From a virus, in the IMG/VR virus record IMGVR_UViG_3300027792_000019, positions 1-64,000 of that record: a stretch of 64,000 bases of DNA. One strand, 5' to 3'. A program made the position numbers and the translations under genes. Under the pieces are notes generated by a model, which did no database searches, was not told the origin of the DNA, and saw only the letters and a list, made by a program, of their open reading frames with translations. Each line of letters begins with the position of its first letter. The first letter of the stretch is position 1. This document shows, piece after piece, positions 23,801 to 32,598 of the stretch.

Positions 23801-23981
23801 ATATCTTGTAAATATTATGGTTCCTGTAACTTTTCAAATTAAAATTGAAGCTGAAAATGAAGATGAAGCGTGGGATATTGCAGAAAAAGAAGGCTATGAT
23901 CGTATTGATTTTTCTAGTGATGCAATTGATGACGATAAGGGTGGCAGTGAAGTATATGATGTAATGCTTGATAGTGATTAA
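23793..23981 (+). CDS. Small acidic protein, DpnD/PcfM-like (tentative)
   Basis: 62 aa. YLVNIMVPVTFQIKIEAENE followed by a DEAWDIAEKEG helix resembles the DpnD/PcfM-type small fold (beta-rich then an Ala/Glu helix). Acidic tail. Overlaps the previous gene by 8 nt, with AAGGAG inside it. Confidence 0.55.
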   Translation: MSKYLVNIMVPVTFQIKIEAENEDEAWDIAEKEGYDRIDFSSDAIDDDKGGSEVYDVMLDSD

Positions 23982-23985
23982 CCCA

Positions 23986-24003
23986 ATGAAAGGACTCTTT
24001 CAT
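23986..24003. repeat. Palindromic element, spacer GGACTC
   Basis: Perfect arms, CCCA...GGGAG flanks. Confidence 0.85.
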
Positions 24004-24020
24004 GGGAGAAAGGACAAATT

Positions 24021-24395
24021 ATGAATAAAAAACAATGGTTTTTGAATATTGAAGGAAGCAAACAAAAGTGGGATATCCCAATCGAGATCAATGAAAAATA
24101 TCTTTCTGACTACACATCAGATAATCTCAAAATTCATTATCAATACATCCCTATAAAATTTTCTTTATCTAAAAAATATGTATATGGCATTGATGTTAGA
24201 GGCAAGTATAAGCAATGGGGACTCCCTGTTGAGGCTACACCTAAAGAAGTAGAAGCATGGAGAGAAGATGGTATAGAGATTAATCGAATTATAAATTCTA
24301 TCCCATCTTGGTGGGTAGATATGGGATTCTCTGTTAGGGTTTGGTGCTTTTGGCAGGATGTGTTTAATTTTAATAATCCGTTTGTAAATAAGTAA
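24021..24395 (+). CDS. Hypothetical protein
   Basis: 124 aa, Trp-rich (KQWFL, KQKWDIP, PSWWVDMG, VRVWCFWQDVF); not recognised. GAAAGGACAAATT upstream. Soluble, no metal motif seen. Confidence 0.6.
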   Translation: MNKKQWFLNIEGSKQKWDIPIEINEKYLSDYTSDNLKIHYQYIPIKFSLSKKYVYGIDVRGKYKQWGLPVEATPKEVEAWREDGIEINRIINSIPSWWVDMGFSVRVWCFWQDVFNFNNPFVNK

Positions 24396-24451
24396 TTATC
24401 ACAAAACAAACTAATCGTATTATTAATTACATTATAGGAGGATTTTTTCTA

Positions 24452-25246
24452 TTGAACAAAAAAATAAAAATTTATAATTTGAAATATTTTTTTATTACCA
24501 TTTGTTTGTTAATTTTTATATTCTTTATTTTTCAAAAACAGTCTAGTGTTGTTGCGGTATTCTCAACTCCTACTTCAATCCCATTCCCAGAAAAGACTCC
24601 TATGGTTTTTGATCATTCTGAAATAAACAATGATAATTATAAATATAATGGATATTGGGAAGGGAACTATTGGATAAAAGGAGTCCCCTCATATGAAACT
24701 CTTATGCTTAGAATGCCAATGGTTGCCGGTGGTTCGGCAGTTACTTACGATCCTTATTTAATGGAAGTCACTGCAAATAAAGCGGGATTTGATATTGAAA
24801 AATATGTTGGAACCGTCGCTGTTTCTTTTTGGTCAGAAGTGGGGCATGAAGTGTGGATATATCATCCTAATTATGGTTGGGAAGGCCCATTTTTAGTAGT
24901 AGATGTGTCTCGACAAATTGATGTTTATCGTCAAATTGTATATCAAAATCAAGTTGTTGAATTAGATTTTGAAACAGCAAAAAGATGGGAGATGTGGGAA
25001 GTGGTTAATGGAAATAATATTTTGGTAAATGGCAGGGTTGATGGAGTTATTGTATCAAAAGTTCCACCAGAAAAAGTAAATAGGTATCCTGTTGTACAAT
25101 TATCAGATTTCTTTTTAGAGAATGTGAAATATATAACTTCTTATGAAAAAACGCCAGTATATAATCCTCCTAAAAATACGGGGCTACCACTTCCTATCTG
25201 GAAAATAGGTGATTATTGGGTAATATTCCCAACAGAAAAATATTAA
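24452..25246 (+). CDS. Membrane-anchored extracytoplasmic protein, double-psi barrel-like
   Basis: 264 aa with TTG start after TAGGAGGATT. One hydrophobic segment near residues 10-30 acts as signal/anchor (YFFITICLLIFIFFIF), then a Pro-rich linker. The middle (VAVSFWSEVGHEVWIYHP ... WEGPFLVVDVSRQIDVY ... VVELDFETAKRW) looks like an RlpA/DPBB-type double-psi beta-barrel, a fold often found in envelope and cell-wall proteins. Likely acts outside the membrane, e.g. on the host surface. Fold is inferred by pattern only. Confidence 0.55.
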   Translation: MNKKIKIYNLKYFFITICLLIFIFFIFQKQSSVVAVFSTPTSIPFPEKTPMVFDHSEINNDNYKYNGYWEGNYWIKGVPSYETLMLRMPMVAGGSAVTYDPYLMEVTANKAGFDIEKYVGTVAVSFWSEVGHEVWIYHPNYGWEGPFLVVDVSRQIDVYRQIVYQNQVVELDFETAKRWEMWEVVNGNNILVNGRVDGVIVSKVPPEKVNRYPVVQLSDFFLENVKYITSYEKTPVYNPPKNTGLPLPIWKIGDYWVIFPTEKY

Positions 25247-25250
25247 ATTG

Positions 25251-25278
25251 TTTATACCACTATATGTGATGGTATAAA
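25251..25278 (+). other. Inverted repeat TTTATACCA...TGGTATAAA
   Basis: 9-bp perfect arms (25251-25259, 25270-25278) with a 10-nt loop just after the 25246 stop. No U-run follows, so it is not a canonical terminator; it could be an operator. GGTATAAA also recurs after several palindromes. Confidence 0.5.
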
Positions 25279-25369
25279 AAGTAACGACACACTATATGAT
25301 GTATATATAATTCAACGGAAAATTGTGAATGGCATATGATTATATATCCAAGTGTAGGATAATTACTTC

Positions 25370-25387
25370 ATGAAATATAACCTTCAT
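25370..25387. repeat. Palindromic element, spacer TATAAC
   Basis: Arms ATGAAA/CTTCAT (one mismatch), TTC...GGA flanks, in the 25247-25684 gene-free stretch and 34 nt before a promoter. Confidence 0.7.
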
Positions 25388-25420
25388 GGAAACTAGTTCA
25401 AAATTGGTATCAATTTACCC

Positions 25421-25449
25421 TTGACAAAAATCAAATTATGTGATAGACT
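25421..25449 (+). promoter_or_regulatory. Sigma70-like extended -10 promoter heading the sugar operon
   Basis: TTGACA 25421-25426 preceded by ACCC, 17-bp spacer ending TGA, TAGACT 25444-25449. Only promoter-like match I found ahead of the 26-36 kb gene run. Confidence 0.75.
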
Positions 25450-25455
25450 TGTATA

Positions 25456-25660
25456 GTCTTGGTACGCGGATATACTTTTGGAGATGAAGGAGATGGGGTC
25501 GCGGTTGGGATTGCTGGGCGACTAACCAAAAGAAATTTAGCATAAGATAGAAGCAAAATAAAGTGTATGAATATGCTTCAAAAAATCTTGGTGAGATTAA
25601 TTATATAATAATATGTATAAGATTCCTAGAAATAAACTCACAAAATACTAGGATTAAAAA
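25456..25660 (+). ncRNA. Structured leader RNA candidate
   Basis: About 200 nt between promoter and the 25685 gene with no ORF. Visible pairings: CTTTTGG (25475-25481) with CCAAAAG (25526-25532), enclosing GTCGC (25498-25502) with GCGAC (25518-25522); GAAGCA (25550-25555) with TGCTTC (25574-25579); AATCT-TGGTG-AGATT (25584-25598); TCCTAG (25624-25629) with CTAGGA (25648-25653). The first hairpin is unusually G-rich for this genome. A riboswitch, attenuator or stable RNA is possible; no known class recognised. Confidence 0.45.
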
Positions 25661-25684
25661 AACTTATAAAGGAGAAAAACAAAA

Positions 25685-25978
25685 TTGAAAGATTATAGAA
25701 AAACACATAGTAAAATTCGAATCCCCGCAAAACAAAATAATAACATTATTGTTTCACCTCTATCTACCTCCAAAGAAGAAACTTCTGTCGAAGGCTTAGA
25801 ACCTAAAATCATTCCCGATAACGGCAAACGTTTTACAGTTAAATCCAATCAATGGGTTATGGAGAAGTTTCAAAACCAAGACACTCCTACTAGAAAAATT
25901 ATTGATTTAGGTAAAGATTTGACCTGGCAGGAAGCCAAGAAAATGAAGAAAGAAAATAAGAATTCGTGGATTATTTAA
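25685..25978 (+). CDS. Small basic hypothetical protein
   Basis: 97 aa, TTG start after AAAGGAG. Basic N-terminus (KDYRKTHSKIRIPAKQ) and a Ser/Thr-rich linker; C-terminus LTWQEAKKMKKENKNSWII. Not recognised. First gene after the structured leader, upstream of the sugar operon. Confidence 0.55.
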   Translation: MKDYRKTHSKIRIPAKQNNNIIVSPLSTSKEETSVEGLEPKIIPDNGKRFTVKSNQWVMEKFQNQDTPTRKIIDLGKDLTWQEAKKMKKENKNSWII

Positions 25979-25984
25979 TTCCCC

Positions 25985-26002
25985 ATAAAACGAATATTTC
26001 AT
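25985..26002. repeat. Palindromic element (variant), spacer CGAATA
   Basis: Arms ATAAAA/TTTCAT, CCC before, GTG after. Last copy before the long gap that spans the sugar operon. Confidence 0.7.
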
Positions 26003-26020
26003 GTGATAAGAGAGACGTAA

Positions 26021-26194
26021 ATGTGTTTTAAAAAGAAAAATAATAAATATATGAAATGCCCATTATGTAGAGGGAAAGGTTATACGGGAATTATAATACA
26101 TGAAAAGTGTCCAAGGTGTGAAGGCGATAAAAAAGTATTAAAATCAGAAGACGAATCAAAAACTTGTGGAACTTGTGGTGGAAGATTAGATTGA
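26021..26194 (+). CDS. Small zinc-finger protein (DnaJ zinc-region-like)
   Basis: 57 aa. CPLCRGKGYTG, then CPRCEGD, then CGTCGG, i.e. three CxxC knuckles with Gly, like half of the DnaJ CxxCxGxG zinc domain. Function unknown. ATG follows AGAGACGTAA, a weak site. TGATG overlap with the next gene. Confidence 0.6.
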   Translation: MCFKKKNNKYMKCPLCRGKGYTGIIIHEKCPRCEGDKKVLKSEDESKTCGTCGGRLD

Positions 26195-26706
26195 TGCGTT
26201 ATCTCGTACATTTAAAAAATATTTTGCTTCATAAATATTATGTTTTTTTTGCTTGTTTGAAATTAAAAGTCCCTTTGTATTTAGCAATTTTTCACGATAT
26301 TTCAAAATTTAAATTATCTGAATTTATTCCATATGCTAAATATTATTATAATAAAGACGGATCTCATGCCGATGTAAAAGACAAACACGGTGAATTAGAA
26401 TACACTAAAGAAGCAAACAATATTAAAGTGGCGTGGCTATATCATTCTCATACAAACAGGCATCATTGGAACTATTGGATTACTATTAGGTCTGATGGAT
26501 TAATTTATCCAAATATAATTCCCGATAAATATATAAAAGAAATGGTTGCAGATTGGATAGGTGCATCTAAAGCTTATAATCTAAATATTAAGGTTATTGA
26601 TTGGTATAATAAGGAAAAAGAAAACTTAATATTACATCAAGATACTAGAACAAAAATAGAAAAAATATTACAAATATTGGAGTATAATGGAAATAATAGA
26701 AACTGA
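26194..26706 (+). CDS. DUF5662 family protein, copy 2
   Basis: 170 aa, paralogue of 801-1316: LFHDISK-type block (FHDISKFK), EFIPYAKYY, and HSHTNRHHWNYW. I chose ATG 26194 because the upstream zinc gene ends at the same base (TGATG). Overlaps the epimerase gene by 20 nt. Function unknown; occurs in both accessory and sugar regions. Confidence 0.75.
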   Translation: MRYLVHLKNILLHKYYVFFACLKLKVPLYLAIFHDISKFKLSEFIPYAKYYYNKDGSHADVKDKHGELEYTKEANNIKVAWLYHSHTNRHHWNYWITIRSDGLIYPNIIPDKYIKEMVADWIGASKAYNLNIKVIDWYNKEKENLILHQDTRTKIEKILQILEYNGNNRN

Positions 26707-27229
26707 AATCCCAGAAGTTGTTATTTTTAATCCCATTATTTATGGAGATAATAGAGGTTTTTTTGCAGAGATATTTGTTTATAAAGAATTTGAAAATAGA
26801 TGTGGGAATTATTTATTTGTTCAAGAAAATTATTCAAAATCTATTAAGAATACTTTACGTGGACTTCATTATCAATTACAAAAAGAGCAAGGCAAATTGG
26901 TATCTTGTATTAATGGTGAAATATTTGATGTGGCTGTGGATATTAGAAAAAATTCGCCCACTTATAAAAAATATGTATCTGTTTTATTATCAGATAAAAA
27001 CAAAAAAATGGTTTGGATTCCACCTGGATTTGCTCACGGGTTTTTTACTTTAAGCGATATTGCCGAAATAGAATATCGTTGTACAAATTATTATAGCAAA
27101 GAAAATGAAAGAGGTATTAGGTGGGATGATCCGAGTGTTGGAATTAATTGGCCTATACAAGATGGAGAATTGCCTATATTGTCTGAAAAAGATAGTAAAT
27201 TAAATTTTATTAATAGTGAGGAGAATTGA
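26687..27229 (+). CDS. rfbC: dTDP-4-dehydrorhamnose 3,5-epimerase family (RmlC-like)
   Basis: 180 aa, family-typical length. DNRGFFAEIF, the catalytic-base region LRGLHYQ (His61), GEIFDVAVDIR, PPGFAHGF and EYRCTNYY are all conserved RmlC features. It epimerises C3 and C5 of dTDP- or other NDP-4-keto-6-deoxysugars. First enzyme of the sugar operon. GGAG lies 4 nt before the ATG. Followed by the RfbH-like and RmlD-like genes, implying a dedicated deoxysugar pathway. Confidence 0.93.
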   Translation: MEIIETEIPEVVIFNPIIYGDNRGFFAEIFVYKEFENRCGNYLFVQENYSKSIKNTLRGLHYQLQKEQGKLVSCINGEIFDVAVDIRKNSPTYKKYVSVLLSDKNKKMVWIPPGFAHGFFTLSDIAEIEYRCTNYYSKENERGIRWDDPSVGINWPIQDGELPILSEKDSKLNFINSEEN

Positions 27230-28365
27230 TGCAAAAAGGTAATACGTTGAAAGTTCCAGTTACTGGGCAAGTTACAGGCGATGAAGAAACTGAAGCAATT
27301 ATAGAAGTTGCAAAATCAAAGCAATATGCTCCTAATAAAAAAGTTGAGCAATTTGAGCATGATTTTGCAAAATTTGTTAAAAAAAGATATGGTTTATTTG
27401 TAAATAGTGGATCTTCTGCTAATTTATTAGCGACAACTGCTTGGGCGAAATATCATGAAAAAGAAACAAAAGCATTGGAATGTACTCTTCCTGCTTTAAT
27501 GTTTCCTACTACCTTGAATCCCTATCTCCAAAATAATTTTACTATAAAATTAATAGACGTAGAAGTTGAAACTCTGCAAGCAAAAAGCCCAGAAAAACAT
27601 GGTGTGCATACATTAGGGAATTATGCGGATTTGTCAAATATAGAGGACAGTTGTGACGCCATGCTTCCAGGTCATTACAAGGGAGAGATACAAACCTTTT
27701 CTTTCTTCCCCGCACATTTTTTGTGTACCGGCGAAGGGGGAATGGTCACTACAGATAATCCTGAATTATATAAGTTGATGCGTTCAATTATGCATTGGGG
27801 TAAGGATTGCTGGTGCCCTCTTGGTAGCGACAATACTTGTGGTAAAAGATTTGAACATCAATTTGGAGAAATGCCTTATGGGTATGATCATAAATATATT
27901 TATACCAATATTGGATATAATTTAGCCAATACTGAAATGGCTGCTGCAATGGGAATTGAACAATTGAAAAAACTTCCTTATTTTCTTGAAACTAGAAAAA
28001 ATAATTTTAAGAAATTATATGAAGGATTGTCTAAATTTTCTGATAGCTTTATTCTTCCAAAAACAGTTTTACCAGATACTCCATGGTTTGCATTTCCTAT
28101 TACCGTCAAAAGAGAATCAAAAATTTCAAGACGAGATATGGTAGAATTTCTTAATAATGAAGGTGTTGCTTCAAGACCTATCATGGGTGGAAATTTAAAG
28201 AGACAACCTGCATATTTAAATATAAAATTTAAGTATGGTGGGATATTAGAAAATTCTGATCTCATCACAGATAATTCATTTTATATTGGTTTATGGCATG
28301 GATTGTTCGAAGAACAAATTGAATATAGTATTAATACTATTGAAAGATTTATGGAAATGCAATGA
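27229..28365 (+). CDS. rfbH: CDP-4-dehydro-6-deoxyglucose 3-dehydrase-like enzyme (RfbH/E1)
   Basis: 378 aa of the DegT/DnrJ/EryC1 fold. The usual PLP lysine is replaced: SFFPAHFLCTGEGG has His163, as in E1/RfbH (PAHH..GEGG), which use PMP to remove the 3-hydroxyl. HWGKDCWCPLG and DNTCGKRF supply the Cys of the [2Fe-2S] site, followed by YGYDHKYIYTNIGYNL. It makes 3-deoxy (dideoxy) sugars with a separate reductase (E3), which I do not see in the window. Start ATG 27229 follows GAGGAG; the TTG 27226 is less likely. Confidence 0.9.
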   Translation: MQKGNTLKVPVTGQVTGDEETEAIIEVAKSKQYAPNKKVEQFEHDFAKFVKKRYGLFVNSGSSANLLATTAWAKYHEKETKALECTLPALMFPTTLNPYLQNNFTIKLIDVEVETLQAKSPEKHGVHTLGNYADLSNIEDSCDAMLPGHYKGEIQTFSFFPAHFLCTGEGGMVTTDNPELYKLMRSIMHWGKDCWCPLGSDNTCGKRFEHQFGEMPYGYDHKYIYTNIGYNLANTEMAAAMGIEQLKKLPYFLETRKNNFKKLYEGLSKFSDSFILPKTVLPDTPWFAFPITVKRESKISRRDMVEFLNNEGVASRPIMGGNLKRQPAYLNIKFKYGGILENSDLITDNSFYIGLWHGLFEEQIEYSINTIERFMEMQ

Positions 28366-29072
28366 AAATATTAGCATTAGGATACGGAAAGTTAGGACAA
28401 GAAATTGTTAAACAATCTGGTTGGGATTATATTAGCCGAGAAAAAAATAATTTTGATTTCAACAATATAAATTCTTACAATAAATATCTTTACAATTATG
28501 ACACAATAATAAATTGTATAGCAAACACATATACTTATTCTGACGACAAACAATCAATGATCGATACTAACTTCAAAGCAGTTGTGAACCTAATAGAATT
28601 CTCAAATTTGTATAATAAGAAGTTAATCCAAATAGGAACGGATTACATTTATGATGGGTCAGTAGAAAATGCTTCAGAAGAAGATATTCCTGTCCATGCA
28701 AGAAATTGGTATTCTTATTCAAAACTTTTAATAGATGGATATATACAAAGCTTTTGTGAAAATTATTTATTAATAAGAACATCGTTCAAGTCCAATCCAT
28801 TTCCTTATCCAAAAGCAATCACTACGCAAAAAGGTAATTTTGATTATACAGATAAAATTGTTGAAAAAATAATTAACTTAATAAACAATAATGCAATCGG
28901 TGTTTACAATGTTGGACATAATACACCATGGACTATTTACGAAATGGCTTTAGAAACAAATAAAGATGTTGTACCTTGTGATGATATTTTAAATGAATCA
29001 ATGCCTACAAATATTACAATGAATATGGAGAAGTATAATGAGTTTATTAGAAATCTTAATACCGGTTTATAA
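28362..29072 (+). CDS. RmlD-like NDP-4-keto-sugar reductase
   Basis: 236 aa SDR-type enzyme. ILALGYGKLGQEI is an NAD(P)-binding GxxGxLG variant; YSYSKLLID holds the Tyr-xxx-Lys pair. Resembles dTDP-4-dehydrorhamnose reductase, reducing the 4-keto group in the last step of deoxysugar synthesis. ATGA overlap on both sides of its start with the RfbH-like gene. Confidence 0.82.
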   Translation: MKILALGYGKLGQEIVKQSGWDYISREKNNFDFNNINSYNKYLYNYDTIINCIANTYTYSDDKQSMIDTNFKAVVNLIEFSNLYNKKLIQIGTDYIYDGSVENASEEDIPVHARNWYSYSKLLIDGYIQSFCENYLLIRTSFKSNPFPYPKAITTQKGNFDYTDKIVEKIINLINNNAIGVYNVGHNTPWTIYEMALETNKDVVPCDDILNESMPTNITMNMEKYNEFIRNLNTGL

Positions 29073-29730
29073 TATGCAAGGTAAGGGACTGGAAATGCTT
29101 GCATACAGTTTTAAACAACTTAAGTTGCAGCGTTTTAAAGATTTTAGCGTTCTTATTTCTGATGATTCAGAAGATGAAACAATTAAAACTTATGTAAGTG
29201 GGATCAAAGACCTAGAAATAAAATATGTAAAAAATGAAGGGATGCATAGTATTGCTGGCAATATGAATAATGCCATTAAAAATGCAACTGGAGAAATTCT
29301 TCAAGTAATGTGTCAAGATGATTATTTTTACAATAAAGATTCTTTACAAAAAATTGTAGATAATTTTGATAGGGGTAAGGGTTGGATGTGTAGTATGTAT
29401 ATGCATACAAAAGACAGGCTAGGGTTATTCAATCAACAAATTCCCAAATGGAATCCTAAGATTTGTTTGGATAATACTTTGGGCACACCTTCTTGTTTGT
29501 CATTTTTGAACGATAAAGACGTTCCTTTATTGGATGAAAATTTAAAATGGTATGTTGATTGTGACCATTATTATCGGTTATTCAAAAAATGGGGCGAACC
29601 TAAGATTTTGAAAGAATTAATTTTTGTTCAGTTATTATGGGAAGGACAAACGACTCAAGGAATTACTCAAGAAATTGTTAATACTGAAGTTGCATATATT
29701 AATGATAAGTATGTAGGAGAGTTGGGTTGA
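29038..29730 (+). CDS. Glycosyltransferase, family 2
   Basis: 230 aa. LEILIPVYNMQ, ISDDSEDETI and MCQDDYFYN give the GT2 Rossmann-like fold and DxD-type metal site. Overlaps the reductase gene by 35 nt and the next by 4 nt. Substrate unknown. Confidence 0.85.
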   Translation: MSLLEILIPVYNMQGKGLEMLAYSFKQLKLQRFKDFSVLISDDSEDETIKTYVSGIKDLEIKYVKNEGMHSIAGNMNNAIKNATGEILQVMCQDDYFYNKDSLQKIVDNFDRGKGWMCSMYMHTKDRLGLFNQQIPKWNPKICLDNTLGTPSCLSFLNDKDVPLLDENLKWYVDCDHYYRLFKKWGEPKILKELIFVQLLWEGQTTQGITQEIVNTEVAYINDKYVGELG

Positions 29731-30380
29731 AAAAATATTTAAAAGATGTTACTCTCCTTGCATATGATACTCGCCCAGATAAAATTGAAGGGACTATTTG
29801 GGCACTACAAAAATGTTGTGAGGGATTAGATTTTTATGAGGTTAAGTTGTTGACAGATATAATGCCTGATAATTTACCTGAAAATATTAAATTGGAATAT
29901 GCTCCACACATTAATCATATTAATGATTTTAATTTGTATATGTTCTTAGAGTTAGGGAAACACATAGATAGTTCACATTGTTTGTATGTACAGGATCATG
30001 GGTTTGTTATTTCGCCTCAGATTTGGCGTGATGAGTGGTTAGAATACGATTATATTGGGGCTGGATGGAATTGGATGCCTGATGCTTATGTTTGTCATGA
30101 AACGGGTGAACATGTTCGACAGGGCAATGGGGGATTTTCACTTCGCAGTTCTCAAATTTTAAATTTGCCTAAAGAAAAAGGGTGGTATTTGAAAGAAGAA
30201 CAAGGCTGGAAAAATGAAGATGGACAAGTGTGTGTTTATTGGCGCAAAGATATGTTAAAAAATGGAATAAAATATGCCCCTATTGAAGTTGCATCTGTTT
30301 TTTCTTATGAAAAAGATACCCCAGAGAATATGAATATTAAAGAATTTTTCGGATATCATAGAAATATGCCTAGGAGATAA
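29727..30380 (+). CDS. DUF5672 family, glycosyltransferase-like
   Basis: 217 aa, TTG start. LYVQDHGFVI, DYIGAGWNW and QGNGGFSLRS are the hallmarks of DUF5672, an uncharacterised family often near glycosyltransferase genes. Probably acts on the same glycan; activity unproven. Confidence 0.75.
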   Translation: MKKYLKDVTLLAYDTRPDKIEGTIWALQKCCEGLDFYEVKLLTDIMPDNLPENIKLEYAPHINHINDFNLYMFLELGKHIDSSHCLYVQDHGFVISPQIWRDEWLEYDYIGAGWNWMPDAYVCHETGEHVRQGNGGFSLRSSQILNLPKEKGWYLKEEQGWKNEDGQVCVYWRKDMLKNGIKYAPIEVASVFSYEKDTPENMNIKEFFGYHRNMPRR

Positions 30381-30382
30381 TA

Positions 30383-31039
30383 TTGAATAAACTTTTTATA
30401 ATTAGTCGATATAATGAAGATTATTCTTGGATAAAAGAATATACTAAAAATTATCTTATTTATAATAAAGGTGATCTAATTTTAGATGATTCTCACGTTA
30501 TCAATACCGAAAATATTGGTGGAAATCAACGAGACATATCCAAATTTGCTTTTGAAAATTATAATAATTTACCAGATATTATGATATTTATTCAGTCGTT
30601 TGTTTGGGATCATTGTAAAAAAGATATTTTTGACAACCTAATCCAAAATACAACATTTACCCCTTTGGAATATTATGGAAGTATTCCGGCAAATGGATGG
30701 GAACAAAGAGATGAATTTGGAGGGTTCCTTGAGACGAATAATAATTGGTACATTTCTGCACATAATTCAACTTATAATTTAACTTGCAGATATGAATCTT
30801 TTGATCAGTTTATGAATAAATATTTTGAAGACTACCAACATTTAGATTTTATTCGTTTTGCTCCAGGTTCACAATATATCATTACACCAAAAGAAATTTT
30901 ACAATATCCAAAAACATTTTGGAAATGCTTGATGGAAGAATTGACAACAAAAAATTCAACTGAAGCGCACATCGTAGAAAGAAGTTTATATTATATTCTT
31001 AATGGTGATTATAATTTGAGAAAGGATTTTTATGGATAA
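30383..31039 (+). CDS. DUF3431-like protein
   Basis: 218 aa, TTG start after GGAGATAATA. ISRYNEDYSWI, then NIGGNQRDISKFAFENYNNL and GSQYIITPKEIL match DUF3431, thought to be glycosyltransferase-related. Overlaps the radical SAM gene by 8 nt. Confidence 0.7.
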   Translation: MNKLFIISRYNEDYSWIKEYTKNYLIYNKGDLILDDSHVINTENIGGNQRDISKFAFENYNNLPDIMIFIQSFVWDHCKKDIFDNLIQNTTFTPLEYYGSIPANGWEQRDEFGGFLETNNNWYISAHNSTYNLTCRYESFDQFMNKYFEDYQHLDFIRFAPGSQYIITPKEILQYPKTFWKCLMEELTTKNSTEAHIVERSLYYILNGDYNLRKDFYG

Positions 31040-31967
31040 TTTTTCACAATACAAACCAGGTTTACATAAATTGGTTCATCATTTAGATCATTTAAAAAAA
31101 TTACAAAACAGAGAACCATCCTCCCCTTTACATTTATCTGTTTTCCCTACAAATTTTTGCCAATTAGAATGTCCTTATTGTGGATTTAGAAAAGTAAAAA
31201 GAAATAACACAGAATTATCTTTTGAAGATTTTAGCAAAGCAATTGATGTTTTAGTAAAGTATGGGTTGAAAGCTATGGAACAATCAGGTGGTGGTGATCC
31301 TCTTTTATGGTCTCATTTTGATAAGGCAACAGAATATGCATATAACAAAGGTTTGAAATTATCACTAGTCACTAATGGATTGGAATTAGGTCACATGTCA
31401 TCAAAAACTTTATCTTTATTTTCTTGGATACGAGTTTCAATACAATCAGAAGCATATGCAAGAAAAATAGATTTGAGTAAAATTCCAAATAATATAAAAA
31501 GAAGTATGTCATTTATTGTTCACGATGAAAAATCTTTTAATGAATTGGATAAAATACATGAATTTGCAAAAGAAAAAAATATTCTTATTAGGATTGCACC
31601 AAATAGACCTTGCGACAAAAGTTGGGCAAATAAAGTAAAAGATAAAGCAGAAAATTTAGGACACCCATTTTTGTTTTTTGAAAAATCTAATGAAACTCCT
31701 AACGGATGCTACATGGCTTGGATAAGAGCAGCATTAGATTGGGAAGGTAATTTTCTTCCTTGCCCATCAATTGAATTGACACCAGAATGTGCTGGATATA
31801 TTCCTGATAATTTTAAATTATGCAAAGTGTCGGAATTGGAAGAATGGATTTTAAATAACCCTGTACACGATTTAGGACATCGTTGTAAATTCTGCAATTG
31901 TGGTAAAGACACAAATGATTTTGTGTATGGGATGCTTCAAGATATAGAGGATGTGGATTTTGTATAA
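31032..31967 (+). CDS. Radical SAM protein with SPASM-like tail
   Basis: 311 aa. CQLECPYCGFRK carries CxxxCxxC (Cys43, 47, 50). QSGGGDPLLW and TNGLELG are typical of radical SAM enzymes that modify peptides or sugars. The C-terminus has clustered Cys (CKFCNCGKD) like a SPASM/twitch auxiliary cluster. May build an unusual sugar or modify a protein; substrate unknown. Contained in the sugar operon between DUF3431 and a methyltransferase. Confidence 0.85.
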   Translation: MDNFSQYKPGLHKLVHHLDHLKKLQNREPSSPLHLSVFPTNFCQLECPYCGFRKVKRNNTELSFEDFSKAIDVLVKYGLKAMEQSGGGDPLLWSHFDKATEYAYNKGLKLSLVTNGLELGHMSSKTLSLFSWIRVSIQSEAYARKIDLSKIPNNIKRSMSFIVHDEKSFNELDKIHEFAKEKNILIRIAPNRPCDKSWANKVKDKAENLGHPFLFFEKSNETPNGCYMAWIRAALDWEGNFLPCPSIELTPECAGYIPDNFKLCKVSELEEWILNNPVHDLGHRCKFCNCGKDTNDFVYGMLQDIEDVDFV

Positions 31968-32598
31968 TATTGATGGGAATTTTTTTGATAAAGATTATTT
32001 TGAAAATGGGAAACAAACCAATAAAAGTTTCTATGAAAATTATCATTGGATGCCTCAAAGAAGTTTTAGAGAAGCGTTAGCTTTTATTGACTGTTTGCAA
32101 CTCAATGAAAATTCTTATGTTCTAGAAATTGGCTGTGCGAAAGGTTTTCTTATTCGTGCATTAAGAGAATTAGAAATTAAAGTAGATGGTGCAGATATCA
32201 GCAATTATGCCTTGTCGTTTGCACCGGAAGGATGTTGGAATTGCTCGAATGATTCTTCTTGGGATAACCATGCTAATTTTGGATACACAAATATAATTAT
32301 CAAAGATATGTTGGAACACTTGAATAAAGAACAATTGGGAATATCTTTAAATAATTTTTCAAAAGTTTCAAATAAAATGATATGTGTTGTTCCAATTGGA
32401 AGCAATGGTAAATATCGAATCCCAGAATATGAATGTGATCAGAGCCACGTCATACGAGAAAACGAGTCATTCTGGTATTGTTTTTTTGAAATGAATGGTT
32501 GGAAAGTTATAAATCATTTTCCACATTTAAAAGGGATAAAAGATAATTGGACTCATTATCCTGATGGCAACCATGTTTTTGTATTGGAGTATAAATAA
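31951..32598 (+). CDS. SAM-dependent methyltransferase (class I)
   Basis: 215 aa. VLEIGCAKGFLIRALRE is the SAM-binding motif and VDGADIS the acidic loop; IIIKDMLEHL follows. A bin3/UbiE-type fold acting on a small molecule or glycan. Overlaps the previous gene by 17 nt. Confidence 0.82.
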   Translation: MWILYNIDGNFFDKDYFENGKQTNKSFYENYHWMPQRSFREALAFIDCLQLNENSYVLEIGCAKGFLIRALRELEIKVDGADISNYALSFAPEGCWNCSNDSSWDNHANFGYTNIIIKDMLEHLNKEQLGISLNNFSKVSNKMICVVPIGSNGKYRIPEYECDQSHVIRENESFWYCFFEMNGWKVINHFPHLKGIKDNWTHYPDGNHVFVLEYK

